A program made the translations under genes and the position numbers. DNA of 64,000 nucleotides from Kangiella spongicola (GTDB lineage: Bacteria > Pseudomonadota > Gammaproteobacteria > Enterobacterales > Kangiellaceae): assembly GCF_003194565.2 (NCBI RefSeq), contig NZ_QICH01000003.1:1-64000 (forward strand), given 5' to 3'. Shown in pieces: positions 1 through 8,438 of the stretch (its first letter is position 1; each line of letters starts with the position of its first letter). Under the pieces are notes generated by a model. It saw only the letters and a list, made by a program, of their open reading frames with translations, searched no databases and was not told the origin of the DNA.

Positions 1-2172
1 GGTGACGGCACTTGGACCTTAACCATCCCAGCGGGCAATGAAATCCCTGATGGCACTTACGATGTGGTAGCGACAGTAACGGACGGTACTAACACCGCCT
101 CTGACACAACCACAGACGAGCTGGTGGTTGATACTCAAATCACGCCGCCAACGGTGGACGCGCAAGTGACGAACGATGACACGCCAGTGATTACGGGTAC
201 GGCAGACAGCGCGGATGACTTAAGCGTGACGGTCAACGGCATTACCTACACCGAAGGTGACGGTAACTTGGTTGATAATGGTGACGGCACTTGGACTCTA
301 ACGATTCCAGATGTGGATACTTTAACAGAAGGTACTTATGACGTCACAGCGACTGTTAGCGATGATGCTGGCAATACTGCGAACGATGCAACAACTGATG
401 AGCTGGTAATTGAGTCTGCTGAGAAGCCTCAATTACGTCTTGTTAAATCGGTAAGCACGGATCAAGTCCAGCTAGGCGACTTCGTGACATATACCGTAAC
501 AGTCGAGAACGTAGGAACAGTGGATGTGACGGATGTTCAAGTTATTGATACTCCGCCATTAGGCTTCAGCTATGTTGATAATAGCGGCAGCATCGATGAT
601 AGTAATGCTGGCAATAACCTAATCACACCATACAAACCATTACAGTTTGAGGGTGTAGACGTAGCAGAGGGCGAGACAGCGACAATCAAGTACATGATGC
701 GTGTTGGACCTTCGGCAGTAGGTAGCGAGCATATTAACAGCGTCACAGCTTATTACCTTGGCGAGAAGGCGAGTAATACAGCGACTGTGTCTGTTTACAT
801 GACTGCTGATCCAGACTTCGAGCAAGCTACGATTTTAGGTAAAGTCTTTAACGACCGCGATGGCGATGGCTGGCAGGATGATGCGACAGCGACGGGTATC
901 AGCGTTAGCGGTGGTATTGATGAAAGCGCTTATGTCGCCAACTCTACCACGGTAGATCGTGGTAACGGACCGCAGCCAGAGGCTGATGCGAGTGCGCCAA
1001 TCAATCACGGCATTGAGTTAGGTTCGCTTCGTGGTAGAAATTCGGTTATGGATTCGCCAGAAAATCATAAAGTTGTGATTTCTCAGTTGATGAAAGAGCT
1101 TCGCTTCACGAATAACTTTGAGCTTACTACTGATGAAGGTACTAAGGTTGTCATGGATGCCGAAGGTAACACTCGTGTTGAGCACGATGGCGAAGTGGCC
1201 GATGGACTATCAGCACAGGACATCCGTATTGAGCGTCATATTTCACGAGTAGGCGACAACTACCGTGTGGATTATGTGGTTACCAACTACGGTATCTACG
1301 AGCGCGGAATTCCGGGGGTGCGTATCGCAACGGTTGAAGGTTTAATTACTGAAACTGACGCTTATGGACGATTCCACTTGAACGCGCTTGATGTTGATAA
1401 CTTCAGCCGCGGTAAGAACTTCATCATGAAAGTGGACCCAGCAACGCTTCCAGCGGGTAGCGAGTTCACTACAGAGAACCCAAGAGTACAGCGCCTAACG
1501 CAAGGTATGCCGACGAACTTTGACTTCGGTGTGAAATTGCCTGAACCAAAAGAGCCGCTGTTCGATAAATCGAAATCTCTTGAGATTGAGATGGGCACGG
1601 TTCTGTTTGATGATAATAGCGTTGAGATCAAAGAGAAATATCGTCCAGTGATAGAAGACATCGCTGCTAAGATCAATCAGTCGAAAGGCGCAACCTTAAC
1701 CATTAAAGGCTATGGCGGTGGCTTACCAATCGCCTTCGACCGTGCGACAGTCTTGCGTGATGCGCTTGTGACGATGATTGAGCCTGAAGTTAGCAAGCAC
1801 CTGAAAGTGACGATTAAAGCTGAAGCGGCTGAGTTACAGCCGGGTCGCGATATCATCACTCTGGGCGAGAAAATCCAAATTGGACAGGTACTTTTTGAAA
1901 CCGACAAACATACAGTGCTAGAGCAATATGAGCCGATTATTGAGTCTGTGGCTAAATACCTTGAGCAAAAAGGTGGCGGCGCAATTTGGGTGTCGGGTCA
2001 TGCCGATATCCGTGGTAGTTCAGGCTATAACTATCGCTTAGGCTTAAAACGTGCCGATGCAGTTTTCAATGCACTGAAGAAGTATTTAGGAAAAGAGTTG
2101 ATTAAAAACGTAAAAATTGAGGTCGAACAAGGACAGCATAAAGCTTCAACTGGAGGTGCGAGCCATGAATAA
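1..2172 (+). CDS. Ig-repeat/DUF11/OmpA-domain surface protein (5' end outside window)
   Basis: The reading frame is open from base 1, so this is the C-terminal 723 residues of a larger protein. Counting from the first visible codon, residues 1-135 hold the end of one bacterial Ig-like repeat and one full repeat, both carrying GDGTWTLTIP. Residues about 141-250 are a DUF11-type domain (LVKSV...GDFVTYTVTVENVG). A region with an acidic calcium-site-like stretch (FNDRDGDGW) follows. Two OmpA-C-like segments start near 534 (VLFDDN) and 630 (VLFETD); only the second keeps a recognisable peptidoglycan-binding helix (GHAD...LGLKRADAV). The likely role is an exported adhesin or stalk anchored to peptidoglycan; this is inference from the domains. 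The stop overlaps the next gene by 8 bp, so the two are probably co-translated partners. Confidence 0.85.
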   Translation, partial: GDGTWTLTIPAGNEIPDGTYDVVATVTDGTNTASDTTTDELVVDTQITPPTVDAQVTNDDTPVITGTADSADDLSVTVNGITYTEGDGNLVDNGDGTWTLTIPDVDTLTEGTYDVTATVSDDAGNTANDATTDELVIESAEKPQLRLVKSVSTDQVQLGDFVTYTVTVENVGTVDVTDVQVIDTPPLGFSYVDNSGSIDDSNAGNNLITPYKPLQFEGVDVAEGETATIKYMMRVGPSAVGSEHINSVTAYYLGEKASNTATVSVYMTADPDFEQATILGKVFNDRDGDGWQDDATATGISVSGGIDESAYVANSTTVDRGNGPQPEADASAPINHGIELGSLRGRNSVMDSPENHKVVISQLMKELRFTNNFELTTDEGTKVVMDAEGNTRVEHDGEVADGLSAQDIRIERHISRVGDNYRVDYVVTNYGIYERGIPGVRIATVEGLITETDAYGRFHLNALDVDNFSRGKNFIMKVDPATLPAGSEFTTENPRVQRLTQGMPTNFDFGVKLPEPKEPLFDKSKSLEIEMGTVLFDDNSVEIKEKYRPVIEDIAAKINQSKGATLTIKGYGGGLPIAFDRATVLRDALVTMIEPEVSKHLKVTIKAEAAELQPGRDIITLGEKIQIGQVLFETDKHTVLEQYEPIIESVAKYLEQKGGGAIWVSGHADIRGSSGYNYRLGLKRADAVFNALKKYLGKELIKNVKIEVEQGQHKASTGGASHE

Positions 2173-5100
2173 GCTAACACTTAAAAATCTAACGCACCCG
2201 ATGTTTAGTTTTGGACTAAGTGCAATCCTATTCAGTGTTGCGCCAGAAGCTTTTAGTGCTGAACAAGAAAAAGCGAAAGAAGGGTATCAGTGTGATCAGT
2301 CTGAATGCGTATCTGAAGATGGGTTGGTTTTCAGAGTAAAAAGCCTAGGTGAATCCACGGCTACTGAAACAGACCCTAAGCAGATGCAAAAAGATCGCCG
2401 CGTAGACGTTGGCTACCGTGGTATCTATACCCAAGACGAGGCAGGTTTCCAGCCTGACATGAAACGTGCTGATGTATCTGGTAATTTGCTGGTGCAATTA
2501 CCTAACGGCGGCATCATGTGGGCAACGGAAGATCCTGCTTTAACACCCCCATCTTTGGGCATTAATGGAGCTTCTGTAGTAGCTTTTAAAGATGGCAAAG
2601 TTGTTGAGCCAGTAAACTTTAGCTACTACTCAAACTACGCTGCTTTTATCGATCGCTTAGAGCTTAGCTTTTATGATGCAAACGATACGGACTTAGTGAC
2701 GCCACTGGCGACACAATCTCTAGAAGTTACCAATAATGGCCGTTATTCATGGGAAGGTGACCTAACATTAGATCGTCCATTAGTCGAAGGCGACCGACTG
2801 ATTTACGTACTTCGAGCTTATGACAAAGAAGGGCGCCGCGACGAAACGGTTGCTAAAAGCCTTCTTTTAGTCACTCCTGAAGAAAAAGAAAAGAACATTG
2901 CCCAATTCGCCGACTTGGTTCGCCAAGGGCAGTCTGACGAAGAAATTTCGGATCAACAACTAGCCAATGAACTAATAGAAAGCGAAACCTTTGGTCAGAA
3001 CAATCTGCGCCAGCAGAACATCCCAATCTATGGTTCGCGTGTGCGTATATTTGGTCAGGATATTCCAGAAAATCAACCGTTAACCATTAATGGCGATGTT
3101 ATTCCGGTAGATTTACAGCGTCGCTTTGTTGCTGAGTATTTATTACCAGTAGGCCAACACAAATTTAATGTCGTGATTGGCAAAGAAGAGGAAGTCATTG
3201 CTAATGAAATGACGGTCAACGTTACCGGTGAGCACATGTTCATGGTGGCGTTAGCTGACCTTACCGCTTCCGAGAATAATGTTTCGGACAGTATTCAAGC
3301 GGTTGACCAAGCTGATCAGTTCCAAGATGACTTCTTGCTAGAAGGGCGCTTAGCGTTTTACCTGAAAGGCAAGGTCAAAGGTAAATACCTTATCACAGCG
3401 CAAGCGGATACCCAGGAGCGCGAGCTTGATAAAATGTTCAGTGGCTTCTTAGACAAAGATCCTCAGGATATATTCCGCCGCTTAGATCCGGATCGTTACT
3501 ACCCAGTTTATGGCGACGACTCGACCACCTATCGCGATGTTGATACACAAGGTCGATTCTACGTTCGCGTCGATTGGGACAAGAGCCAAGCCTTGTGGGG
3601 TAACTACAATACCGGCATCACGGGTAACGAATTCGCACAATACTCTCGCTCGCTTTATGGCGCCGCGATTAACTGGCGCTCGATTGAAACGACTGAGCTT
3701 GGCGAAGCGAAAACTCAAGTCAAAGCCTTCGCCTCAGAAGCACAAACAGCGCTTGGCCATGTCGAGTTCTTAGGAACTGGCGGTAGCTTGTATTACTTAA
3801 AGCATACTGACATCTTGCCTGGCTCGGACAAAATCACCTTAGAAGTTCGTGATAACACTACCGGGCGCGTCGAAACTCGTGTCGATTTAAAGCGTGGTGC
3901 TGATTATGAAATCGACGAGCTTCAAGGGCGTATTATTCTAACGACGCCACTGTCGCAAATTTCGCGTCGTAACCTCGACACTATTATTCGTGATCAGCCA
4001 CTCGATGGTTTTGATAACGTTTTACTCGTCGATTATGAATACCGCCCATCAGGTTTCGAAGCCGACAACCGCACAGTCGGTGGTCGCGCTAAAGTTTGGC
4101 TCGGCGAACACGTCGCCGTTGGCGGTACTTTCGTCGACGAAAACCGCTCTGGTGATGATTATCAGCTGGCTGGCGTGGACGTAACGCTACAAGCTGGTCG
4201 TGGTACTTATTTAAAAGTTGAGTCAGCGGATTCCGAAGCGAACCAAGCTGCCACCTTCTTCTCTGACAACGGTGGTTTCACCTTTGACGAAATCGTGCCG
4301 GATCCAAATGATGAAGTCACTGGTAAAGAGGGCGGAGCTTATTCGGTAGAAGCGCGAGCCAACTTTAAAGAGCTTGGCTGGAGTGAACACGAGTGGAAAG
4401 CAGGCGCTTGGCACCGTGAAACAGACGCAGGCTTCTCGGTAGCGCGACGCACTCTAAACGAAGAAACTACCGAAACTGGCGCCGAAGTTAACGGTTATGT
4501 GAATGACGACGTATCGATTACCACTCGTGCCAGTGATTATCAGCGTGGTAACGATAACCGTCTGAAACAAGCACAAGTAGGCGTCAACTACCAGATAACA
4601 CCAAAGATTGATATCACCGCAGAAGTTCGCCAGCTCGAAGAAACGTTAGCCGGCAACAAAACTTCAGCCACTCTTGGCGCGGTGCAATATAATCACCGCA
4701 TCGGTGAAACATGGGATGTTTATGGTGTAGGTCAGTTCACGCTAGAAAATGATGGTGGCGACTACGACAATAACGACCTCGTAACTCTTGGTACGCGCTA
4801 TTTGTTTGGCAATCGCTCATCGATCGGCGCCGAATACACCAGCGGACACCGTGGCGATGCCGCAAGCCTAACCGCGGACTACCAGATTAATAACGAACAC
4901 AAAGTCTATGGTCGTTATACTTATTCGACCGACACCACGGACAATGTGTTCGGCAACAGAATCAACGACGGCATCGTGCTTGGTCAAAAGCTTCGTCTAT
5001 CGAATCAAGTGACGATTTATAACGAAAGCCAACACTTCAAAGCGCCACAAGAGTCGGGCCTAGTGCATACTTTTGGTATGGATTACTACCCATCGCAAGG

Positions 5101-5878
5101 CTGGACTATTGGCTTCAACCTACAAGACGGTAACCTCGACGCCATGTCTGGCCCAGTCGATCGCCAGGCTGCGACCGTAAGCGGTAGTTATCGTTCGAAA
5201 GATGCCGACTGGACGTCGAAAATTGAATATCGTGAAGATAGCGGGGCGGAAGAGCGCGAACAATGGCTCACCACAAACCGTCTAACCTATCGTCTAACCG
5301 ACGATTGGCGCCTAGCAGCACGAATCAACTACGCCGACACAGAAGACCTCATCGACCCTGCACAAAACGCAAAGTTTGTTGAAGGTAACTTAGGTTTCGC
5401 ATACCGTCCGGTGGATAACAACCGTTGGGCAATGCTCGGTAAATATACTTACCTTTATGATCTAAGAACCTTGTCGCAGATTACGACAGGCGCCGATCAA
5501 AAGTCGGACATCTACTCGTTCGAAGGAACTTATAACTTCAACCCACGCTGGAAGCTCGCTGCCAAAGTCGCGCACCGTCGTGGCCAAGTTCGTGAAAACC
5601 GAGGCTCAGGCGCATGGTTTAAAAGCACCGCAAACCTATACGCCGCCCAAACTCGCTACCATATCATCAGCGAATGGGACGCCTTGTTAGAGTATCGTTG
5701 GTTAGAACTTGAAGAAAGTGACGACCAGCGCGAAGGTTGGTTAATCGGCGCCGATTACCACATCAGCGATAACTTCAAAATTGGAGCCGGCTATAATTTC
5801 ACAGAGTTTAGTGACAACCTAGCCAACCTAGACTTCAACTATGAAGGCTGGTTTATCAACTTTGTGGGTAAATATTAA
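2165..5878 (+). CDS. large outer-membrane beta-barrel protein, partner of the upstream adhesin
   Basis: 1237 residues from the ATG at 2165, chosen because GGAGG sits 8 bp upstream and a signal peptide follows directly (hydrophobic FGLSAILFSVAPEAFSA, cleavage before EQEK). The open frame extends 16 codons upstream without a better ribosome site. The first half looks periplasmic (beta-rich, with YPVYGDDST near residue 450). The second half, from about residue 620, consists of alternating amphipathic strands typical of a barrel and ends in an aromatic residue (NFVGKY), as outer-membrane assembly substrates usually do. I know no characterised homologue by name. Translational overlap with the Ig/OmpA gene suggests it exports or anchors that protein; this is inference. 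Confidence 0.8.
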   Translation: MNKLTLKNLTHPMFSFGLSAILFSVAPEAFSAEQEKAKEGYQCDQSECVSEDGLVFRVKSLGESTATETDPKQMQKDRRVDVGYRGIYTQDEAGFQPDMKRADVSGNLLVQLPNGGIMWATEDPALTPPSLGINGASVVAFKDGKVVEPVNFSYYSNYAAFIDRLELSFYDANDTDLVTPLATQSLEVTNNGRYSWEGDLTLDRPLVEGDRLIYVLRAYDKEGRRDETVAKSLLLVTPEEKEKNIAQFADLVRQGQSDEEISDQQLANELIESETFGQNNLRQQNIPIYGSRVRIFGQDIPENQPLTINGDVIPVDLQRRFVAEYLLPVGQHKFNVVIGKEEEVIANEMTVNVTGEHMFMVALADLTASENNVSDSIQAVDQADQFQDDFLLEGRLAFYLKGKVKGKYLITAQADTQERELDKMFSGFLDKDPQDIFRRLDPDRYYPVYGDDSTTYRDVDTQGRFYVRVDWDKSQALWGNYNTGITGNEFAQYSRSLYGAAINWRSIETTELGEAKTQVKAFASEAQTALGHVEFLGTGGSLYYLKHTDILPGSDKITLEVRDNTTGRVETRVDLKRGADYEIDELQGRIILTTPLSQISRRNLDTIIRDQPLDGFDNVLLVDYEYRPSGFEADNRTVGGRAKVWLGEHVAVGGTFVDENRSGDDYQLAGVDVTLQAGRGTYLKVESADSEANQAATFFSDNGGFTFDEIVPDPNDEVTGKEGGAYSVEARANFKELGWSEHEWKAGAWHRETDAGFSVARRTLNEETTETGAEVNGYVNDDVSITTRASDYQRGNDNRLKQAQVGVNYQITPKIDITAEVRQLEETLAGNKTSATLGAVQYNHRIGETWDVYGVGQFTLENDGGDYDNNDLVTLGTRYLFGNRSSIGAEYTSGHRGDAASLTADYQINNEHKVYGRYTYSTDTTDNVFGNRINDGIVLGQKLRLSNQVTIYNESQHFKAPQESGLVHTFGMDYYPSQGWTIGFNLQDGNLDAMSGPVDRQAATVSGSYRSKDADWTSKIEYREDSGAEEREQWLTTNRLTYRLTDDWRLAARINYADTEDLIDPAQNAKFVEGNLGFAYRPVDNNRWAMLGKYTYLYDLRTLSQITTGADQKSDIYSFEGTYNFNPRWKLAAKVAHRRGQVRENRGSGAWFKSTANLYAAQTRYHIISEWDALLEYRWLELEESDDQREGWLIGADYHISDNFKIGAGYNFTEFSDNLANLDFNYEGWFINFVGKY

Positions 5879-5938
5879 ACAAACTGTACAAAAGATAGGT
5901 AGAAGCCTAAAAAAGTTATACTTTTCTGAAAAAAGGGC

Positions 5939-5967
5939 TTCCATCTAACCGATTGTTACGGTATTAT
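5939..5967 (+). promoter_or_regulatory. sigma-70-type promoter of tRNA-Ser
   Basis: TTCCAT at 5939-5944 and TATTAT at 5962-5967 with a 17-bp spacer, ending 13 bp before the tRNA. The -10 is good and the -35 weak. Confidence 0.5.
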
Positions 5968-5980
5968 TTCGCGCAAATCA

Positions 5981-6071
5981 GGAGAGGTGGCAGAGCGGCT
6001 GAATGCACCGGTCTTGAAAACCGGCAAGGGTTTGTAGCCCTTCGTGGGTTCAAATCCCACCCTCTCCGCCA
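5981..6071 (+). tRNA. tRNA-Ser (anticodon UGA)
   Basis: A 91-nt class II tRNA with encoded CCA. The acceptor stem GGAGAGG pairs with CCTCTCC at 6061-6067. The anticodon loop is CTTGAAA with anticodon TGA. A long variable arm and the T arm GTGGG-TTCAAAT-CCCAC are present. It reads UCA-type serine codons. Confidence 0.97.
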
Positions 6072-6084
6072 TTTTCAATAAAAG

Positions 6085-6109
6085 AAGACGTCAAACGACG
6101 TCTTTTTTT
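6085..6109 (+). terminator. intrinsic terminator after tRNA-Ser
   Basis: An 8-bp perfect stem AAGACGTC/GACGTCTT with an AAAC loop, followed by a T run, 14 bp after the tRNA. Confidence 0.85.
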
Positions 6110-6366
6110 ATGCCTGTAATTTGCCTAAAACTACCGCCATTGCGACCGAAGCGTTTAGGTAACCCTTGGTGACCGTAGGGAATGCTCTTGGGTACAATCT
6201 GTCTTTTACTATCTTCAACAGAGATCACCACGTTGTGCTTCGCGCTTATCGTAATCATAGGTCTTTGTCTCGTATTTACGATGCCGTCTAGATAGGAGTG
6301 CATTGAACAGAAGGTAAAGTCGGCTAATCTTTATAGTGAAGCAGTGGTTTCCATAAGGTTGCACTT
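6110..6366. other. gap with no supported gene
   Basis: Between the tRNA-Ser terminator and the operator candidate of the next gene I see no convincing coding region. A 70-codon frame on the minus strand (6091-6303) overlaps the terminator, lacks a ribosome-binding site and matches no family I recognise. It could be a decayed gene remnant. Confidence 0.4.
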
Positions 6367-6385
6367 AATACCCCAAAAGGGTATT
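6367..6385. promoter_or_regulatory. palindromic operator candidate of the HTH-nucleotidyltransferase
   Basis: Perfect 7-bp inverted repeat AATACCC-CAAAA-GGGTATT, centred about 41 bp before the start codon of a protein with a winged-helix domain. The size and position fit an autoregulatory binding site. The role is inferred. Confidence 0.5.
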
Positions 6386-6416
6386 GCCGTACCTATATTG
6401 CGTATTGTGGTGGTTT

Positions 6417-7028
6417 ATGAGTAAAGAAACTGAAGCTTTTAGTATTTCCGATGCTTTGTTTACTAAAGCGCAGCAGTGCGTTTTAGGCATTCTTTTTGCG
6501 CAGGGCGAGTCTAGTTTTTATCTAAATGAAATCGTGCGTAAAGCGGGGATGGGGACTGGTGCGATCCAGCGCGAGTTGAATAAGTTGGTGTCTAGTGGAT
6601 TGGTTGTAATGCAAAAGCAGGGCAATCAAAATTATTATTCGGCCAATCATAAGTCGCCAGTTTATGCTGAGCTACGTTCTATTGCGATGAAGACGTTTGG
6701 TTTGGCGAATGTTTTATCCGAGTCTATTACACCTATCATCGATGAGTTAGAGTTTGCCTTTACTTATGGCTCCGTGGCGAAGGGGAGCGATCATGCTTCG
6801 AGCGATATTGATGTTTTATTGGTTGGTGTGGATTTAGGTTATAGCCAGGTGATGGAGCTGTTTATTGATGCAGAGGAGCGGTTGGCAAGGACTATAAACC
6901 CTACGATTTTAAGTGATGAGGAGTTTACTCAGCGTTTAGAGAGTAAACAAAATTTCATTTCTAAGGTTATTGAGCAACCTAAAATTTGGATTATGGGGAA
7001 AGAGTCTTTTGAGGCTATTGTTAGTTAA
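6417..7028 (+). CDS. winged-helix (ArsR-like) protein fused to an MNT-type nucleotidyltransferase
   Basis: 203 residues from the ATG at 6417 (MSKETEAF); an in-frame start 33 bp upstream would lie in the operator palindrome. The N-terminal half (about 10-90) is a winged-helix DNA-binding domain (YLNEIVRKAGMGTGAIQRELNKLVSSGLV). The C-terminal half has the minimal nucleotidyltransferase signature (FAYGSxAKG-like FTYGSVAKGS, then DIDVLL, residues about 117-140), giving the GS...DxD metal site. Related MNT domains are antitoxins or AMP/GMP-transferring enzymes, often paired with a HEPN toxin. No HEPN gene is next to it here, so it is either a solitary nucleotidyltransferase or a self-regulating one. 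The gene stands alone, flanked by a tRNA and a convergent gene. Confidence 0.8.
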   Translation: MSKETEAFSISDALFTKAQQCVLGILFAQGESSFYLNEIVRKAGMGTGAIQRELNKLVSSGLVVMQKQGNQNYYSANHKSPVYAELRSIAMKTFGLANVLSESITPIIDELEFAFTYGSVAKGSDHASSDIDVLLVGVDLGYSQVMELFIDAEERLARTINPTILSDEEFTQRLESKQNFISKVIEQPKIWIMGKESFEAIVS

Positions 7029-7112
7029 GAGAGTTGTCAATTAAGAGAGCTGTCAGTTTTAGTGGAGAGTTTGCCTGCATTAGAGCGTTGAAATGATTAA
7101 GTTACAAATAAA

Positions 7113-7138
7113 AAAGCCCGCTTTGAGTGCGGGCTTTA
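7113..7138. terminator. bidirectional intrinsic terminator
   Basis: A 9-bp perfect GC-rich stem AAAGCCCGC/GCGGGCTTT with a 7-nt loop, with A and T tracts on its two sides. It lies between convergent genes ending at 7028 (+) and 7162 (-), so it can serve both. Confidence 0.9.
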
Positions 7139-7161
7139 TTGTAGGGCTTTGAAAATATAAA

Positions 7162-7689
7162 CTATTTTATGCGCTTAACTCTGAAGCGTTTGTTGAGGCC
7201 TTCGATTCCAAGTAAATAACTATCAAAGATACCTTTCTCTATGCTGATTTTTGGATTTTCTACCATGTGGTAGGCGCTACGGTGGTCGGTGATCTCCCAG
7301 ACTTGTCCGTTTTCGAGCCTTACTTCTAACCCTTTTTCCCACATTTTGAATTTGCCGATGGCGCGGGATTGTATTTCGGTGATTTCTTTCTTGGTTGAGG
7401 ACTTTATTTGCTCCTGACCAAAGCTGTCAGCCGGTTTTGCTTTTGGTGCTTGAGGCTCTGGCTGTGGTTCTTGCGCTTCTACTGGCTTGGTTGGCTTAAC
7501 CGTTTCTTCAACTGTTGGTTTAGTTGGTTCAGTTTGGGTGTTGTTTTTCTTTTGTAGGAAGTTGTCGTAGCACTGAAGGCGCTTTTCGTTGTCGGAGATA
7601 GCGGAGCAGTCTTCGATACTTGAGGCTGCGTTTAATCCGAAACTTAAAGTTAAAAGTGCGCCGAGCGCTAAAATACGTTTATTTATCAT
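7162..7689 (-). CDS. secreted protein with Pro-rich linker, function unknown
   Basis: 175 residues. A clear signal peptide (MINKRILALGALLTLSFGLNAAS) is followed by a small cysteine motif (IEDCSAISDNEKRLQCYDNFL, two Cys that could form a disulfide). Next comes a Thr/Pro/Glu-rich linker (about 50-95), then a C-terminal beta-rich domain (WEKGLEVRLENGQVWEITD) ending in basic residues. The 'C..I.D...RL.CYD' start is common in small periplasmic proteins of gammaproteobacteria that I cannot name. It is transcribed alone, divergent from uvrY. AGAAGA precedes the ATG. Confidence 0.75.
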   Translation of the reverse strand: MINKRILALGALLTLSFGLNAASSIEDCSAISDNEKRLQCYDNFLQKKNNTQTEPTKPTVEETVKPTKPVEAQEPQPEPQAPKAKPADSFGQEQIKSSTKKEITEIQSRAIGKFKMWEKGLEVRLENGQVWEITDHRSAYHMVENPKISIEKGIFDSYLLGIEGLNKRFRVKRIK

Positions 7690-7784
7690 ACTATCTTCTT
7701 AAACTTGTTAGGTTCTTGCTTGCTATCTTAACCTAATTTCATAATAATTGAACCGCTAATTTAAAGATCTGTTAGGGGGGGTTT

Positions 7785-8423
7785 GTGATAAAAGTTTTGC
7801 TAGTTGATGACCATGATTTGGTCCGTACTGGATTAAGTCGGCTTTTGTCAGATGCAGAAGGAATTGAGGTGATCGGCGAGGCAAAGTCTGGTGAAGAGGC
7901 TATCGCGCACCAGAAAAAAGAACAACCGCACGTCGTTTTAATGGATGCTAATATGCCGGGAATTGGTGGTCTTGAAGCGACTCGTAGAATGTTGCGTTTT
8001 GATCCCGATTTGAAGGTCATCGCGCTAACGGTTCATGGCGATGAGCCTTATCCGAGCCAGTTTATCAACGCCGGTGCTATGGGGTATCTGACCAAAGGCA
8101 CAGATATCGAAGAGATGGTGAAGGCCATCCATTCAGTAAATCGTGGTAAGCTTTATTTAGCAGCCGAAGTCGCGCAGCAGATGGCAATCAGCCAGTTCTC
8201 GAAGCACGACGACAATCCTTTTTCTAAGCTTTCTGAGCGCGAGATGCAGATCATGCTGATGATTACTCGTGGAGAGAAGGTTCAAACGATTTCAGATTCA
8301 CTGCATTTAAGCCCAAAAACGGTCAACAGTTACCGCTATCGCCTGTTTGAAAAACTAGGTGTTGAGAATGACGTGGGGCTGACTCATTTGGCGCTACGTT
8401 ATAAAGTGATTGAGTCACTATAG
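7785..8423 (+). CDS. uvrY: UvrY/GacA-type response regulator
   Basis: 212 residues from a GTG at 7785 that follows an AGGGGGG ribosome site. A receiver domain (about 1-120) has the acidic pocket (DDHD), the phosphorylated Asp (VLMDANMPGIGG, near 54) and the conserved Lys (YLTKG). A LuxR-type HTH (about 145-205) has LSEREMQIMLMI and LSPKTVNSYRYRLFEKLGV. In the family, the BarA/GacS kinase phosphorylates this protein, which then activates small RNAs (CsrB/RsmZ) that sequester CsrA. The gene is directly followed by uvrC, the arrangement known from Escherichia and Pseudomonas. No sensor kinase is encoded nearby. A candidate target sRNA lies at 29.9 kb in this window. Confidence 0.93.
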   Translation: MIKVLLVDDHDLVRTGLSRLLSDAEGIEVIGEAKSGEEAIAHQKKEQPHVVLMDANMPGIGGLEATRRMLRFDPDLKVIALTVHGDEPYPSQFINAGAMGYLTKGTDIEEMVKAIHSVNRGKLYLAAEVAQQMAISQFSKHDDNPFSKLSEREMQIMLMITRGEKVQTISDSLHLSPKTVNSYRYRLFEKLGVENDVGLTHLALRYKVIESL

Positions 8424-8438
8424 GCCGCCGCAGTATTT

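Noticed and set aside
6091-6303. 70-codon minus-strand frame between tRNA-Ser and the HTH-nucleotidyltransferase gene
   Set aside because: It overlaps the tRNA terminator, lacks a ribosome site and shows no recognisable family; it may be a remnant.
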